Under the pieces are notes generated by a model. That model worked only from the letters and a program-made list of their open reading frames with translations, ran no database searches and was not told the origin of the DNA. A program made the position numbers and the translations under genes. A stretch of DNA of 64,000 nucleotides, taken from contig NZ_JBGGTQ010000010.1 of assembly GCF_041320705.1 (NCBI RefSeq), positions 124,001-188,000 on the forward strand. Reading direction: 5' to 3'. This DNA is from Kineococcus mangrovi. Its GTDB lineage: Bacteria; Actinomycetota; Actinomycetes; Actinomycetales; Kineococcaceae. Position 1 is the stretch's first letter; each line of letters begins with the position of its first letter. This document shows positions 1-8,696 of the stretch, one piece after another.

Positions 1-1131
1 GGGGTCGCCGAACGGGTCCACGCCCGGGTCCCGGCCCTGGACCTGTACCGCCGCAACGGTCTGCAGCACCTGCCCTTCACGACGCTCTACCAGCTCGTGG
101 CCGAGGGGCGGCTGCTGGAGCTGACCGACCGGCTGCTGCTCCTGCCGGACCTGTTCGGCCACTGGCTGGCCGACGTACGGGGCGCCGAGGCGACCAACGC
201 CTCGACGACCGGGATGGCCGACGTCCGCACGGGCCGCTGGGCGCCCGACCTCGTCGAGCTCGCCGGGATCCGTCCCGCGCTGCTGCCGGACGTGCACGAC
301 CCCGGCACCGTCCTGGGTGGCCTGCGGCGCGAGGTCCTGGACGACTCCGGTCTCGGGGCGGGCACGCGGCTCGTGGCGGTCGGGTCGCACGACACCGCCT
401 CGGCCGTGGTCGCCGTCCCGGCCCAGGACGAGGCGTTCGCCTACGTCGCGTGCGGCACGTGGGGCCTGGTCGGCGTGGAGCTGGAGGAGCCGGTCCTGTC
501 GGCGGACTCCTTCGCCGCGAACTTCACCAACGAGCGCGGCGTGGACGACCGCATCCGGTACCTGCGCAACGTCATGGGCCTGTGGGTCCTGCAGCAGTGC
601 GTCGCGGAGTGGGAGGCCGAACCCGGCCAGCACGGCCCCGTCGACCTCGGTGCCCTGCTCGCGGCGGCCGGTGAGGTCCCGGCCGGTGGACCGCTCGTCG
701 ACGTCGACGACCCCCGGCTGCTGCCCCCGGGCCCGATGGCCGACCGGGTCCGCACCCTCGTGGAGGAGTCCGGCCGCCGCCCCCCGGCCGAGCGCGCGGA
801 GGTCGTGCGGTGCGTGCTGGAGAGCCTGGCCGCCGCCTTCGCCCGCTCGGTGGCCGACGCGGTCCGGCTGTCCGGGCGCGACGTGCGCGTCGTCCACCTC
901 GTCGGCGGCGGGGCCCGCAACGGCCTGCTGTGCCGGCTCACGGCCGACGCCTGCGGCCTGCCCGTGGTCGCCGGTCCCGTGGAGGCCACGGCCCTGGGCA
1001 ACGTCCTCGTCCAGGCACGCGCGGCCGGCGACCTGCCGGGGTCGCTGGAGACGCTGCGCGCCCTCGTGCGGCACACTGCCGACCTGGTCACGATCGCACC
1101 GCGCACCAGCCCCGAACCGCAGCACACGTAG
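1..1131 (+). CDS. rhaB: Rhamnulokinase, 3' part (truncated by window edge)
   Basis: The reading frame is open from base 1, so the gene starts upstream and 376 C-terminal residues are visible. Rhamnulokinases phosphorylate L-rhamnulose to L-rhamnulose 1-phosphate in the cytoplasm. The visible N-terminal part carries [14 protein letters not shown], which closely matches the rhamnulokinase form of the FGGY family. The FGGY C-terminal motifs [10 protein letters not shown] (near base 385) and [12 protein letters not shown] (near base 895) follow, covering the ATP-binding half. The stop at 1129-1131 lies inside the ribosome-binding region of the next gene (TAGGAG), so the two are probably cotranscribed. 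Other FGGY sugar kinases are possible, but the NGLQHLPF segment favours RhaB. Confidence 0.85.
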   Translation, partial: GVAERVHARVPALDLYRRNGLQHLPFTTLYQLVAEGRLLELTDRLLLLPDLFGHWLADVRGAEATNASTTGMADVRTGRWAPDLVELAGIRPALLPDVHDPGTVLGGLRREVLDDSGLGAGTRLVAVGSHDTASAVVAVPAQDEAFAYVACGTWGLVGVELEEPVLSADSFAANFTNERGVDDRIRYLRNVMGLWVLQQCVAEWEAEPGQHGPVDLGALLAAAGEVPAGGPLVDVDDPRLLPPGPMADRVRTLVEESGRRPPAERAEVVRCVLESLAAAFARSVADAVRLSGRDVRVVHLVGGGARNGLLCRLTADACGLPVVAGPVEATALGNVLVQARAAGDLPGSLETLRALVRHTADLVTIAPRTSPEPQHT

Positions 1132-1138
1132 GAGTGTC

Positions 1139-2377
1139 GTGAAGCGCCAGACCCCGAACCCCCGCGAGCTCCTGGACCTCGTCGGGTTCAAGAAGCCGCA
1201 GCTGGACGGCCGCAAGCGTCGCCTGGAGGCCGCCCTCACCATCGAGGACCTGCGCGTCATCGCCAAGCGCCGCACCCCGCGGGCCGCCTTCGACTACACC
1301 GACGGCTCGGCCGAGGGCGAGATCTCCCTGGCCCGGGCCCGGCAGGCCTTCCGCGACGTGGAGTTCCACCCCTCGATCCTGCACGACGTGTCGGAGGTCG
1401 ACACGTCCACGACGATCTGGGGCGGCCCGTCGGCGCTGCCGTTCGGCATCGCGCCCACCGGCTTCACCCGGCTCATGCAGACCGAGGGCGAGGAGGCCGG
1501 TGCGGGCGCCGCCGGCGCCGCGGGCATCCCCTTCACGTTGTCCACGCTCGGCACGACGACCATCGAGGGCGTCCAGGCGGCCAACCCGACGGGCCGGAAC
1601 TGGTTCCAGCTCTACGTCATGCGCAAGCGGGAGATCTCCTACGGCCTCGTCGAGCGCGCCGCGGCCGCCGGGTTCGACACCCTCATGTTCACCGTCGACA
1701 CCCCCGTGGCCGGCGCCCGCCTGCGGGACAAGCGCAACGGGTTCTCCATCCCCCCGCAGCTGACCGTCTCCACCGTCCTGGACACCGCCACCCGGCCCGG
1801 CTGGTGGTTCGACTTCCTCACCACCCGCAAGCTGGAGTTCGCCTCCCTCACCGAGACCGGTGGCACCGTGGGCGAACTGCTCGACTACGCGATGGACCCC
1901 TCCATCGACTACGACGACCTCGCCGAGATCCGCGCCATGTGGCCGGGCAAGCTCGTCGTCAAGGGCGTCCAGAACGTCGAGGACTCCCGGCGCCTGGCCG
2001 ACCTCGGCGTCGACGGGATCGTCCTGTCCAACCACGGCGGACGGCAGCTGGACCGCGCCCCCATCCCGTTCCACCTGCTGCCGCAGGTCGTCCGCGAGGT
2101 CGGTCGCGACACCGAGGTCGCCGTGGACACCGGGATCATGAACGGGGCCGACGTCGTCGCCTCCATCGCGATGGGCGCCCGGTTCACCCTCGTCGGACGC
2201 GCCTACCTGTACGGCCTCATGGCCGGCGGCCGCGCCGGGGTCGACCGCGCCATCGCGATCCTGGCCGACCAGGTCGCCCGCACCATGCGGCTGCTGCAGG
2301 TGACGAGCGTGCAGGAGCTGACCCCGGCGCACGTCACCCAGCTCCAGCGGCTCGCCCCCCGCCCCCTCGGGGGGTGA
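1139..2377 (+). CDS. lldD: FMN-dependent alpha-hydroxy-acid dehydrogenase, probable L-lactate dehydrogenase
   Basis: This is a 412-residue flavoprotein of the lactate/glycolate oxidase family. The catalytic His lies in SNHGGRQLD, the FMN-contacting Lys in LVVKGV, and the C-terminal FMN phosphate site in GRAYLYGL. The GTG start at 1139 is supported by AGGAG four bases upstream, and the protein then begins directly with the normal N-terminus of the family (the ...[10 protein letters not shown]... motif follows). It sits seven bases after rhaB. Rhamnulose 1-phosphate cleavage yields L-lactaldehyde, which is oxidised to L-lactate, so oxidation of L-lactate to pyruvate here is a sensible last step of rhamnose use. 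That role is inferred from context, and the substrate could be another 2-hydroxy acid such as mandelate or glycolate. Confidence 0.85.
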   Translation: MKRQTPNPRELLDLVGFKKPQLDGRKRRLEAALTIEDLRVIAKRRTPRAAFDYTDGSAEGEISLARARQAFRDVEFHPSILHDVSEVDTSTTIWGGPSALPFGIAPTGFTRLMQTEGEEAGAGAAGAAGIPFTLSTLGTTTIEGVQAANPTGRNWFQLYVMRKREISYGLVERAAAAGFDTLMFTVDTPVAGARLRDKRNGFSIPPQLTVSTVLDTATRPGWWFDFLTTRKLEFASLTETGGTVGELLDYAMDPSIDYDDLAEIRAMWPGKLVVKGVQNVEDSRRLADLGVDGIVLSNHGGRQLDRAPIPFHLLPQVVREVGRDTEVAVDTGIMNGADVVASIAMGARFTLVGRAYLYGLMAGGRAGVDRAIAILADQVARTMRLLQVTSVQELTPAHVTQLQRLAPRPLGG

Positions 2378-2398
2378 ACCGGGCAGGTCCCGGGCGCC

Positions 2399-3865
2399 TC
2401 AGGCCACGCCCAGGACCTGCTTGAGCGGGTCGATCGCGAAGTAGACGACGAACAGCGCCGCGACGACCCACATCACCGGGTGCACGGCCCGGGCCCGCCC
2501 GCGCGCCACCTTCAGCAGGACGAAGGCGACGAACCCGGCCCCGATGCCCGCGCTGATCGAGTACGTGAACGGCATGAGCACGATCGTCAGGAACGCCGGG
2601 ACCGCGATCTCGAAGTCGGCCCAGTCGATGCCCTTGACCTGGGTCATCATGAGGAAGCCGACGACGACCAGCGCGGGGGTGGCGGCCTCGTAGGGGACGA
2701 TCGACACGACCGGGGCCAGGAACGTCGTCAGCAGGAACGCGACACCGGTGACGACGCTGGCCAGACCCGTGCGCGCCCCCTCGCCCACGCCCGTGGCCGA
2801 CTCGATGAAGCTCGTGTTGCTCGAGACCCCGCCCGCGCCACCGGCGGCCGCGGCCAGGGAGTCCACGACGAGGATGCGCCGCATCCGGGGCGGGTTGCCG
2901 TTCTCGTCGAGCAGGTCGCCCTCGGCCCCGATCGCCACGACGGTCCCCATGGTGTCGAAGAAGTCCGCGAGCAGCAGCGTGAAGACGAGCAGGACGACGG
3001 TCACCCAGCCGATGCGCTCGAAGGAACCCAGCAGCGAGAAGTGGCCCAGCGTCGCGAAGTCCGGGGCGTCGACCCACGAGCCCGGCAGCGCCGGCACGTT
3101 CAGGCCCCAGGCCCGGGGGTCGGCCACGGACCCGTCGGCGCCGGTGCGCGGGCCGAGGTGGGCGACGGCCTCGACGGCGACGGCCAGGACGGTGGCGACG
3201 ACGATGCCGCCGAGGATGGCCCCGCGGACCCCGCGCGCCATGAGGACGAGCGTGAGCACGAGGCCGACGACGAAGACGAGCGTGGGCCAGCCGGCGAGGA
3301 ACCCGCCGATGCCGAGTTCGAGGGGGGTCCCGCTGCCCGCGCGGACGAAGCCGGCGTCGACGAGCCCGACGATCGTGATGAACAGGCCGATGCCCACGCT
3401 GATCGCCGTCTTCAGCGGGGGCGGGACCGCCCGGAAGACGGCCTCGCGCAGCCCGGTGAGGACCAGCACGAGGATCAGCAGCCCCTCGATGACGACCAGG
3501 CCCATCGCGTCGGGCCACGTCATGCCGGGCAGCGAGGCGACGCCGAAGGCGAGGAAGGCGTTGAGCCCGAGACCGGTCGCCAGCGCCAGCGGGTAGTTCG
3601 CCACGGCCCCCATGAGCAGGGTGACGACCCCGGCGACCAGCGCGGTGCCCGCGGCCACGGCCGCGAGGTCGGGCGCGGTCCCGCCGCCGAGGTAGCGCCC
3701 CGTGCTGTCCGGCTGCGTCCCGATGATGAGCGGGTTCAGCACGACGATGTAGGCCATCGTGAAGAAGGTGGCCAACCCGCCGCGGACCTCACGGCCCACC
3801 GTCGAGCCACGGGCACTGATCTCGAACCAGCGGTCGAGCGCGGACGGGGCGGAGGTGGCGGCCAT
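2399..3865 (-). CDS. AzgA-type (NCS2) guanine/hypoxanthine permease
   Basis: A 488-residue polytopic membrane protein of the AzgA branch of the nucleobase:cation symporter-2 family, which takes up guanine, hypoxanthine or adenine with protons. Family motifs are present: GLATFFTMAYIVVLNP near the N-terminus, ALATGLGLNAF, LLLADFFDTMGTVVAIG and SSNTSFIESATGVGEGARTG. About 12-14 hydrophobic segments can be counted. The ATG at 3865 was chosen because it gives the normal family N-terminus (ALDRWFEISARGSTVGREVRGG) and has GAAGG upstream, although the frame stays open further. It is convergent with lldD and appears monocistronic. Confidence 0.88.
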   Translation of the reverse strand: MAATSAPSALDRWFEISARGSTVGREVRGGLATFFTMAYIVVLNPLIIGTQPDSTGRYLGGGTAPDLAAVAAGTALVAGVVTLLMGAVANYPLALATGLGLNAFLAFGVASLPGMTWPDAMGLVVIEGLLILVLVLTGLREAVFRAVPPPLKTAISVGIGLFITIVGLVDAGFVRAGSGTPLELGIGGFLAGWPTLVFVVGLVLTLVLMARGVRGAILGGIVVATVLAVAVEAVAHLGPRTGADGSVADPRAWGLNVPALPGSWVDAPDFATLGHFSLLGSFERIGWVTVVLLVFTLLLADFFDTMGTVVAIGAEGDLLDENGNPPRMRRILVVDSLAAAAGGAGGVSSNTSFIESATGVGEGARTGLASVVTGVAFLLTTFLAPVVSIVPYEAATPALVVVGFLMMTQVKGIDWADFEIAVPAFLTIVLMPFTYSISAGIGAGFVAFVLLKVARGRARAVHPVMWVVAALFVVYFAIDPLKQVLGVA

Positions 3866-3971
3866 CGGAACCTTCGGGTCGGGGGCGTGCGGGTGGCCAC
3901 GTCCTCGGAGCCGTCGCGCATCCTGCCAGATCCGGGACCCGTCCCCGCGCCGTCGAGCCCGCGGTCCGGCC

Positions 3972-5243
3972 TCAGTGCACCGGCGCCACCGGGGAGATGA
4001 CGACCTCGCGGGCCGGGCCGTGGACCCCCACCCAGGTCGAGGACAGCGCCTCGTGCAGCACGGCGCTGGCCGCCCCCAGGGCACCGGCCAGTTCGCCGGC
4101 CTCCCCCAGGCGCACCTGCACAGGGTGCACCTCCCGCGTCATCGCGACGGCCAGCCCCCGGCGCACGGCCTCGCGGACCCGCTCGCCCGTGCGCCGCAAC
4201 CCCCCGCCCCCGAGCACGACCTCGCTGACGTCCACCACGTTGACGACCCCGAGCACGGCGCGGGCGAGGGCCGCGGCGGCCCGCTCCAGCTCGGCCTCGG
4301 CCGCGGCGTCACCCTCCCGGGCCAGCAGTTCCAGCCGGTCGTGGTCGTCGAGGACGGTGTGCTCGGCCAGCACCAGGCCCGCACGCCGGGCCCTGGGCGC
4401 CCCGACCCGCTCGACGTACCGGCGGACGACGGCGGTGGGGGCGGCCACGGCCTCCAGGCACCCGGCCGCCCCGCACGTGCAGACGGGCCCGGCGGGGTCG
4501 ACGACGAGGTGCCCGACCTCCCCCGCGTTCCCCGACTCCCCGCGCAGGACCTCGTCGCGCACGACGAGGCCCCCGCCGATCCCGGCCCCGACGTGCAGGT
4601 GCAGGAAGCTGCGGCCCACGAGCGGGGAACGCCACAGGTCACCGACGGCGGCGGTGGCGTCGTTCTCCACCAGGACCGGCAGCCCCGTCGAGGCGGCCAG
4701 CAGGTCGGCGATCGCCACCCCCCGCCAGCCGGGCAGGTTGATCGCCGAGCTGCGGACCGGACCGGTGAAGTCCAGCGGCCCGGGGACGGCCACCCCCACC
4801 CCGAGCACGGCCGCCGCGTTGCCGCTGCCGTCCACCAGCGAGCGGACGGCGCGCGTCGCGTGGACCGGGGACGGGTGCAGCGAGGTCGCGGGACCGTCCG
4901 ACAGTTGTTCTCGACAACTGTCGAGCACGTCACCGGCGAGGTCCAGCAGGACGGCGTCGACGTGCTCGCGCTCGAACTGCACCCCCACCGCCAGGGCCTG
5001 CCCGGGGCGGACGGACAACGCGGTGCGTGGTTTGCCCGCACCCCGGAGCCGGGCCGGCACCCCGCCCTCCTGCACGAGCTCGCGGTCGAGCAACCGGCGC
5101 ACGATGTTCGACACCGTCTGCAACGTCAGCCCGCTGGCCGCCGCGAGCTCGGTCCGGGACGTGCCCGGGTGGCGCCGGATGCCTTCGAGCACCACGGCTT
5201 GGTTGTAGTCCCCCACCCACGGCAGGTTCGCGCCTCGTCGCAC
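3972..5243 (-). CDS. ROK-family transcriptional repressor
   Basis: A ROK regulator: an N-terminal winged helix-turn-helix (about residues 13-62, with SRTELAAASGLTLQTVSNIVRRL) followed by a sugar-kinase-fold domain that typically senses a sugar. The ROK zinc motif CTCGAAGCLEA is intact and VENDATAA marks the sugar-binding part. The frame stays open to 5378, but GTG at 5243 has a strong GAGGAG six bases upstream and gives a 423-residue protein of normal size; the GTG at 5312 and TTG at 5318 lack a spaced ribosome site. It is divergent from a sugar ABC importer, with a 13-bp palindrome between them, so it probably represses both itself and the importer. Confidence 0.85.
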   Translation of the reverse strand: MRRGANLPWVGDYNQAVVLEGIRRHPGTSRTELAAASGLTLQTVSNIVRRLLDRELVQEGGVPARLRGAGKPRTALSVRPGQALAVGVQFEREHVDAVLLDLAGDVLDSCREQLSDGPATSLHPSPVHATRAVRSLVDGSGNAAAVLGVGVAVPGPLDFTGPVRSSAINLPGWRGVAIADLLAASTGLPVLVENDATAAVGDLWRSPLVGRSFLHLHVGAGIGGGLVVRDEVLRGESGNAGEVGHLVVDPAGPVCTCGAAGCLEAVAAPTAVVRRYVERVGAPRARRAGLVLAEHTVLDDHDRLELLAREGDAAAEAELERAAAALARAVLGVVNVVDVSEVVLGGGGLRRTGERVREAVRRGLAVAMTREVHPVQVRLGEAGELAGALGAASAVLHEALSSTWVGVHGPAREVVISPVAPVH

Positions 5244-5316
5244 CCGCGCCTCCTCGCGCTCGGCGACCCCTGTGGGATCGTTCTCAGAATCATGCGCCGG
5301 ATCCGTTGACACGGTC

Positions 5317-5329
5317 AATCCAGTGGATT
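5317..5329. promoter_or_regulatory. Putative ROK operator (6+1+6 palindrome)
   Basis: AATCCA-G-TGGATT is a perfect inverted repeat lying roughly midway between the chosen start of the ROK gene (5243) and the start of the substrate-binding protein gene (5412). It is the only clear dyad in the divergent intergenic region and is AT-rich against a very GC-rich background, as expected of an operator. Assignment to the ROK regulator is inferred from position. Confidence 0.55.
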
Positions 5330-5411
5330 TACTTTCCTCGGATCGGCCTGACGCCAGGCCGCGCCGGACACGGAACACCGGACATGGGACATCGCCACGA
5401 GGGAGTGGGTT

Positions 5412-6773
5412 GTGCGTCGTCGTAGCTTCCTGACAATCGCCGGCCTGGGTGCCGGCACAGCGCTCGGAACCACCGCCTGCGGTGGCAGCTCGGACAGCGG
5501 GGGCTCCGCCGGTGGGACGACCAAGGTCGCCTACCAGCAGTGGGGCTCCGGCACCGTGATGAAGGACTACCTCGGCACGGTGAAGACCGCCTACGAGAAG
5601 GCGAACTCCGGCAAGACCATGGAGCTCGTCCCGATCGTCGCGTCCGAGAACGACTACTACACCAAGCTGCAGCTGATGATGCGGTCCCCGCGCACGTCGC
5701 CGGACGTCGTGTACGAGGACACCTTCCTCATCAACTCCGACATCACCGCCGGGTACCTGCAGCCGCTGGACTCCTGGCTGGGCCAGTGGGACCAGTGGGA
5801 CCAGTTCCAGGACGTCGCCAAGGGAGCCGCCAAGGCCTCCGACGGCAAGACCTACGGCGTGCCGGACGGCACCGACACCCGCGCCCTGTGGTTCAACAAG
5901 GACCTGCTGAGCCAGGCCGGCCTGTCGCCGGACTGGACCCCCACCTCGTGGGACGACATCCTCGCCGCCTGCCGCGAGATCAAGGGCAAACTGCCGAACG
6001 TCACCCCGATCAACGTCTACGCGGGCAAGGCGGCCGGGGAGGCCGCCTCCATGCAGGGGTTCGAGATGCTGTTCTACGGAACGGGTTCGACCCTGTACGA
6101 CGCGAGCGAGGACAAGTGGAACGTCGGCAGCCCGGAGTTCGTCGACTCGCTGCAGTTCATCAAGACCATCTTCGACGAGAAGCTCGCCCCCGACCCCTCC
6201 GCCGCCCTGGACGCCCAGATCAGCACGCGGGTGGGTGAGGAGTTCCTGCCCGGGGGAACCCTTGCGATCGACCTCGACGGGTCCTGGATGTCCAGCAACT
6301 GGCTGGACACCGGTGGCGCCCCCTGGCCCGAGTGGGACGCGGTCATGGCCCAGGCCCCCATGCCCACCGAGGACGGGTCCGGGGACGGGGAGATCTCCAT
6401 GTCCGGCGGGTGGACCTGGGCGATGACGAAGAACGCCGGCAACGCCGACGACGCCTGGAACGTCATCTCGACGCTGACGTCGTTCGAGAACAACCTGCGC
6501 TACAACATCAACTCCGCCGCCGTCGCCGTCCGCAAGGACGTCGCCGGCGATCCGACGTACACGCAGTCCAACCCCACGCTGGAGTTCTTCTCCAGCCTGG
6601 TCCCGGTCACCCAGTACCGGCCGCAGAACACCGACTACCCGCGCGTGTCCAACGAGATCCAGGTGGCGATGGAGGCCGTCGTCACCGGGCAGGCCAGCCC
6701 GGCGGACGCGGCCAGGGCCTACGACGAGGCCGTCAAGGGCATCGTGGGTGAGGACAAGACCGCGACGCTCTGA
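5412..6773 (+). CDS. Sugar ABC transporter substrate-binding lipoprotein
   Basis: A 453-residue extracellular solute-binding protein (family 1, MalE/UgpB-like). It begins at GTG with RRRSFL, a twin-arginine motif, then a hydrophobic stretch and a lipobox ending at Cys23 (TTAC), so it is predicted to be a Tat- or Sec-exported lipoprotein. DNDYYTKLQLMM-like sequence and the YGVPDGTDTRALWFNKDLL segment are characteristic of sugar-binding members. GAGGGAG lies upstream of the start. It is the first gene of a binding protein-permease-permease set and no ATPase gene follows, so a shared MsiK-type ATPase elsewhere probably energises it. The sugar cannot be read from sequence; an oligosaccharide or glycoside is likely. 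Confidence 0.88.
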   Translation: MRRRSFLTIAGLGAGTALGTTACGGSSDSGGSAGGTTKVAYQQWGSGTVMKDYLGTVKTAYEKANSGKTMELVPIVASENDYYTKLQLMMRSPRTSPDVVYEDTFLINSDITAGYLQPLDSWLGQWDQWDQFQDVAKGAAKASDGKTYGVPDGTDTRALWFNKDLLSQAGLSPDWTPTSWDDILAACREIKGKLPNVTPINVYAGKAAGEAASMQGFEMLFYGTGSTLYDASEDKWNVGSPEFVDSLQFIKTIFDEKLAPDPSAALDAQISTRVGEEFLPGGTLAIDLDGSWMSSNWLDTGGAPWPEWDAVMAQAPMPTEDGSGDGEISMSGGWTWAMTKNAGNADDAWNVISTLTSFENNLRYNINSAAVAVRKDVAGDPTYTQSNPTLEFFSSLVPVTQYRPQNTDYPRVSNEIQVAMEAVVTGQASPADAARAYDEAVKGIVGEDKTATL

Positions 6774-6793
6774 GTCGCAGGAAGGAGGCCGCA

Positions 6794-7714
6794 GTGGCCA
6801 CGGTCACCCGACCCGGGGCGCCGGCAGGACCGGGGGTCCGGCGCAGGACGCACCCGGTCAAGGTCGACATCGCCCGGGCCCTGCCCCTCACACCGGCGAT
6901 CGTGCTGCTGCTGGTGTTCCTGGCGGGCCCGATCCTGTGGTGCGTCTACGCCGCGTTCACGAACACGGCGCTGACGGGTGCGGGATCGGGCAACACCCGG
7001 TTCGTCGGGCTGGACAACTTCCGGGCCGCGTTCACCAGCGACGCGTTCGCCAACTCGGTCGTCCTCACGCTCGTCTTCACCCTGCTGTCCGCGGTCGTCG
7101 GGCAGAACCTCCTGGGCCTGGCCCTGGCCCTGCTGCAGAAGCGGTCGGTGAAGGTCGTCCGGACGCTGGTCGGCATCACCGTGATCGGCGCCTGGGTCAT
7201 CCCCGAAGTGGTCGCCGGATACCTCTGGTACGCCTTCCTGGCCCAGGACGGGACGTTCAACGAGTTCCTCGGGACGTTCGGGCTGGGACAGAACTGGCTC
7301 TACACCCTGCCCATCATCGCGGTCTCCCTCGCCAACGTCTGGCGCGGGACGGCGTTCTCGATGCTCGTCTACAACGCCGCGCTCTCGGAGATCCCCGCCG
7401 AGATCGAGGAGGCCGCCGAGATGGACGGGGCCACGGGGTGGCGCCGGCTGCGGTGGGTGACGGTGCCGATGATCAAGCGGACCGTCACGACGAACCTCAT
7501 GCTCATCACGTTGCAGACCCTGTCCGTCTTCGGCCTCATCTACACCATGACCAAGGGCGGTCCGGGGACCAAGAGCCAGACGCTGCCGCTGTACATGTAC
7601 GAACAGGCGTTCTCGTTCAGCCAGATCGGCTACGGGACGGCCATCGCGCTGGTCCTGCTGGCCGTCGGCGCCGTGTTCTCCATCCTCTACATGCGCCTGC
7701 TGCGCGAGGACTGA
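6794..7714 (+). CDS. Sugar ABC transporter permease (MalF/UgpA-like)
   Basis: A 306-residue inner-membrane permease with six predicted membrane segments. It carries the EAA loop that docks the ATPase (EIEEAAEMDGATGWRRL, near residue 210). The GTG start is preceded by a consensus AAGGAGG seven bases upstream. It follows the binding-protein gene by 20 bases and is followed after seven bases by the second permease. The N-terminal 25 residues are basic and cytoplasmic, as in MalF-type subunits lacking the large periplasmic loop. Confidence 0.9.
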   Translation: MATVTRPGAPAGPGVRRRTHPVKVDIARALPLTPAIVLLLVFLAGPILWCVYAAFTNTALTGAGSGNTRFVGLDNFRAAFTSDAFANSVVLTLVFTLLSAVVGQNLLGLALALLQKRSVKVVRTLVGITVIGAWVIPEVVAGYLWYAFLAQDGTFNEFLGTFGLGQNWLYTLPIIAVSLANVWRGTAFSMLVYNAALSEIPAEIEEAAEMDGATGWRRLRWVTVPMIKRTVTTNLMLITLQTLSVFGLIYTMTKGGPGTKSQTLPLYMYEQAFSFSQIGYGTAIALVLLAVGAVFSILYMRLLRED

Positions 7715-7721
7715 GGCCCTG

Positions 7722-8621
7722 ATGACCACCCAGACCAACGCCCCCGTCGTGGCGACCGGCACGACCTCGTCCACCACCGGGCGCGGCCGCGGCCCCCGCA
7801 CGTGGATCGTCTCGCTGCTGGCGAACGGCGTGACGTCCGTCATCGGGCTGATGTTCCTCGTGCCGCTCCTGTGGGTCGTGTTCGCCGCGTTCGACTCCCA
7901 GGCGGGTCTCAGGCTCGAACTGCCCAGCGGTTCGACGTTCGGCCTGGACAACTTCCGGGCCGTCATGACGCCGGAGACGACGTACCGGCCGATGTGGAAC
8001 GGGCTCGTCCTGTGCGTCGGGTCCGCCGCCATCGCGATCGTCGTCGCGACGCTCGCGGCCTACCCGCTGTCCCGGTTCGAGACCCGCTACAAGCGGCCGT
8101 TCCTGCTGACGATCCTCTTCAGCACGGGCCTGCCGATCACGGCCATCATGGTCCCGGTCTACGGCCTGTTCGTGCAGCTCAACCTCATCGACACCCTCGG
8201 CGGCACGATCGCCTTCATGGCGACCACGGCCCTGCCGTTCTCCATCTTCCTCACGAAGAACTTCATGGACGGGGTGCCGATCACGCTGGAGGAGGCGGCC
8301 TGGACCGACGGCGCCAGCTCGATGCAGACGCTGCGCCACATCGTCCTGCCGCTCATGTGGCCGGGGCTGTCCGTCGTCCTGATCTTCACGTTCATCGGGA
8401 TGTGGGGGAACTTCTTCGTCCCCTTCGTCCTGCTCCTGTCCCCCGACCGCCTGCCGGCCTCGGTGAGCATCTTCACCTTCTTCGGCCAGTACGGCTCGGT
8501 GCAGTGGGGCCAGCTCGCGGCGTACTCGGTGCTCTACACCCTGCCCGTCGTCCTGCTGTACGTCCTGCTCTCCCGCCGCCTCGGCGGGGCGTTCAACTTC
8601 GGCGGAGCGCTCAAGGGGTGA
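7722..8621 (+). CDS. Sugar ABC transporter permease (MalG/UgpE-like)
   Basis: The 299-residue second permease of the importer, with six membrane segments and the EAA loop EEAAWTDGASSMQTLRHIVLPL. The ATG start follows the previous stop by seven bases. Together the two permeases form the heterodimeric channel used by carbohydrate uptake transporter-1 systems. The operon ends here: a hairpin lies at 8654-8692 before the convergent DASS gene. Confidence 0.9.
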   Translation: MTTQTNAPVVATGTTSSTTGRGRGPRTWIVSLLANGVTSVIGLMFLVPLLWVVFAAFDSQAGLRLELPSGSTFGLDNFRAVMTPETTYRPMWNGLVLCVGSAAIAIVVATLAAYPLSRFETRYKRPFLLTILFSTGLPITAIMVPVYGLFVQLNLIDTLGGTIAFMATTALPFSIFLTKNFMDGVPITLEEAAWTDGASSMQTLRHIVLPLMWPGLSVVLIFTFIGMWGNFFVPFVLLLSPDRLPASVSIFTFFGQYGSVQWGQLAAYSVLYTLPVVLLYVLLSRRLGGAFNFGGALKG

Positions 8622-8653
8622 GGGGACGCTACGCGGCGGGGGGTGTCGGACGC

Positions 8654-8692
8654 GGTGGCGCGGGGGTGGTCACCGGCGACCCCCACGCCACC
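8654..8692. terminator. Bidirectional hairpin between sugar operon and DASS gene
   Basis: A 14-bp stem with one mismatch (arms 8654-8667 and 8679-8692, reading GGTGGCG...CGCCACC) and an 11-base loop lies between two convergent genes. There is no T-run, as is common for GC-rich actinobacterial terminators. Confidence 0.55.
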
Positions 8693-8696
8693 GGGT

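Noticed and set aside
1088-2332. Long open frames antisense to lldD and many other genes
   Set aside because: At this GC content wrong-frame ORFs of several hundred codons are common; they show low-complexity Arg/Gly/Pro/Ala composition and no motifs, while the opposite strand encodes a recognised family.
3866-4084. N-terminal extension of the AzgA permease
   Set aside because: The extension overlaps the ROK gene on the same strand and is Arg/Pro/Cys-rich; the family N-terminus begins at 3865 with a ribosome site.
5244-5378. Longer start for the ROK regulator
   Set aside because: GTG 5312 and TTG 5318 lack correctly spaced ribosome sites and would put the 13-bp dyad at or inside the start; GTG 5243 has GAGGAG.
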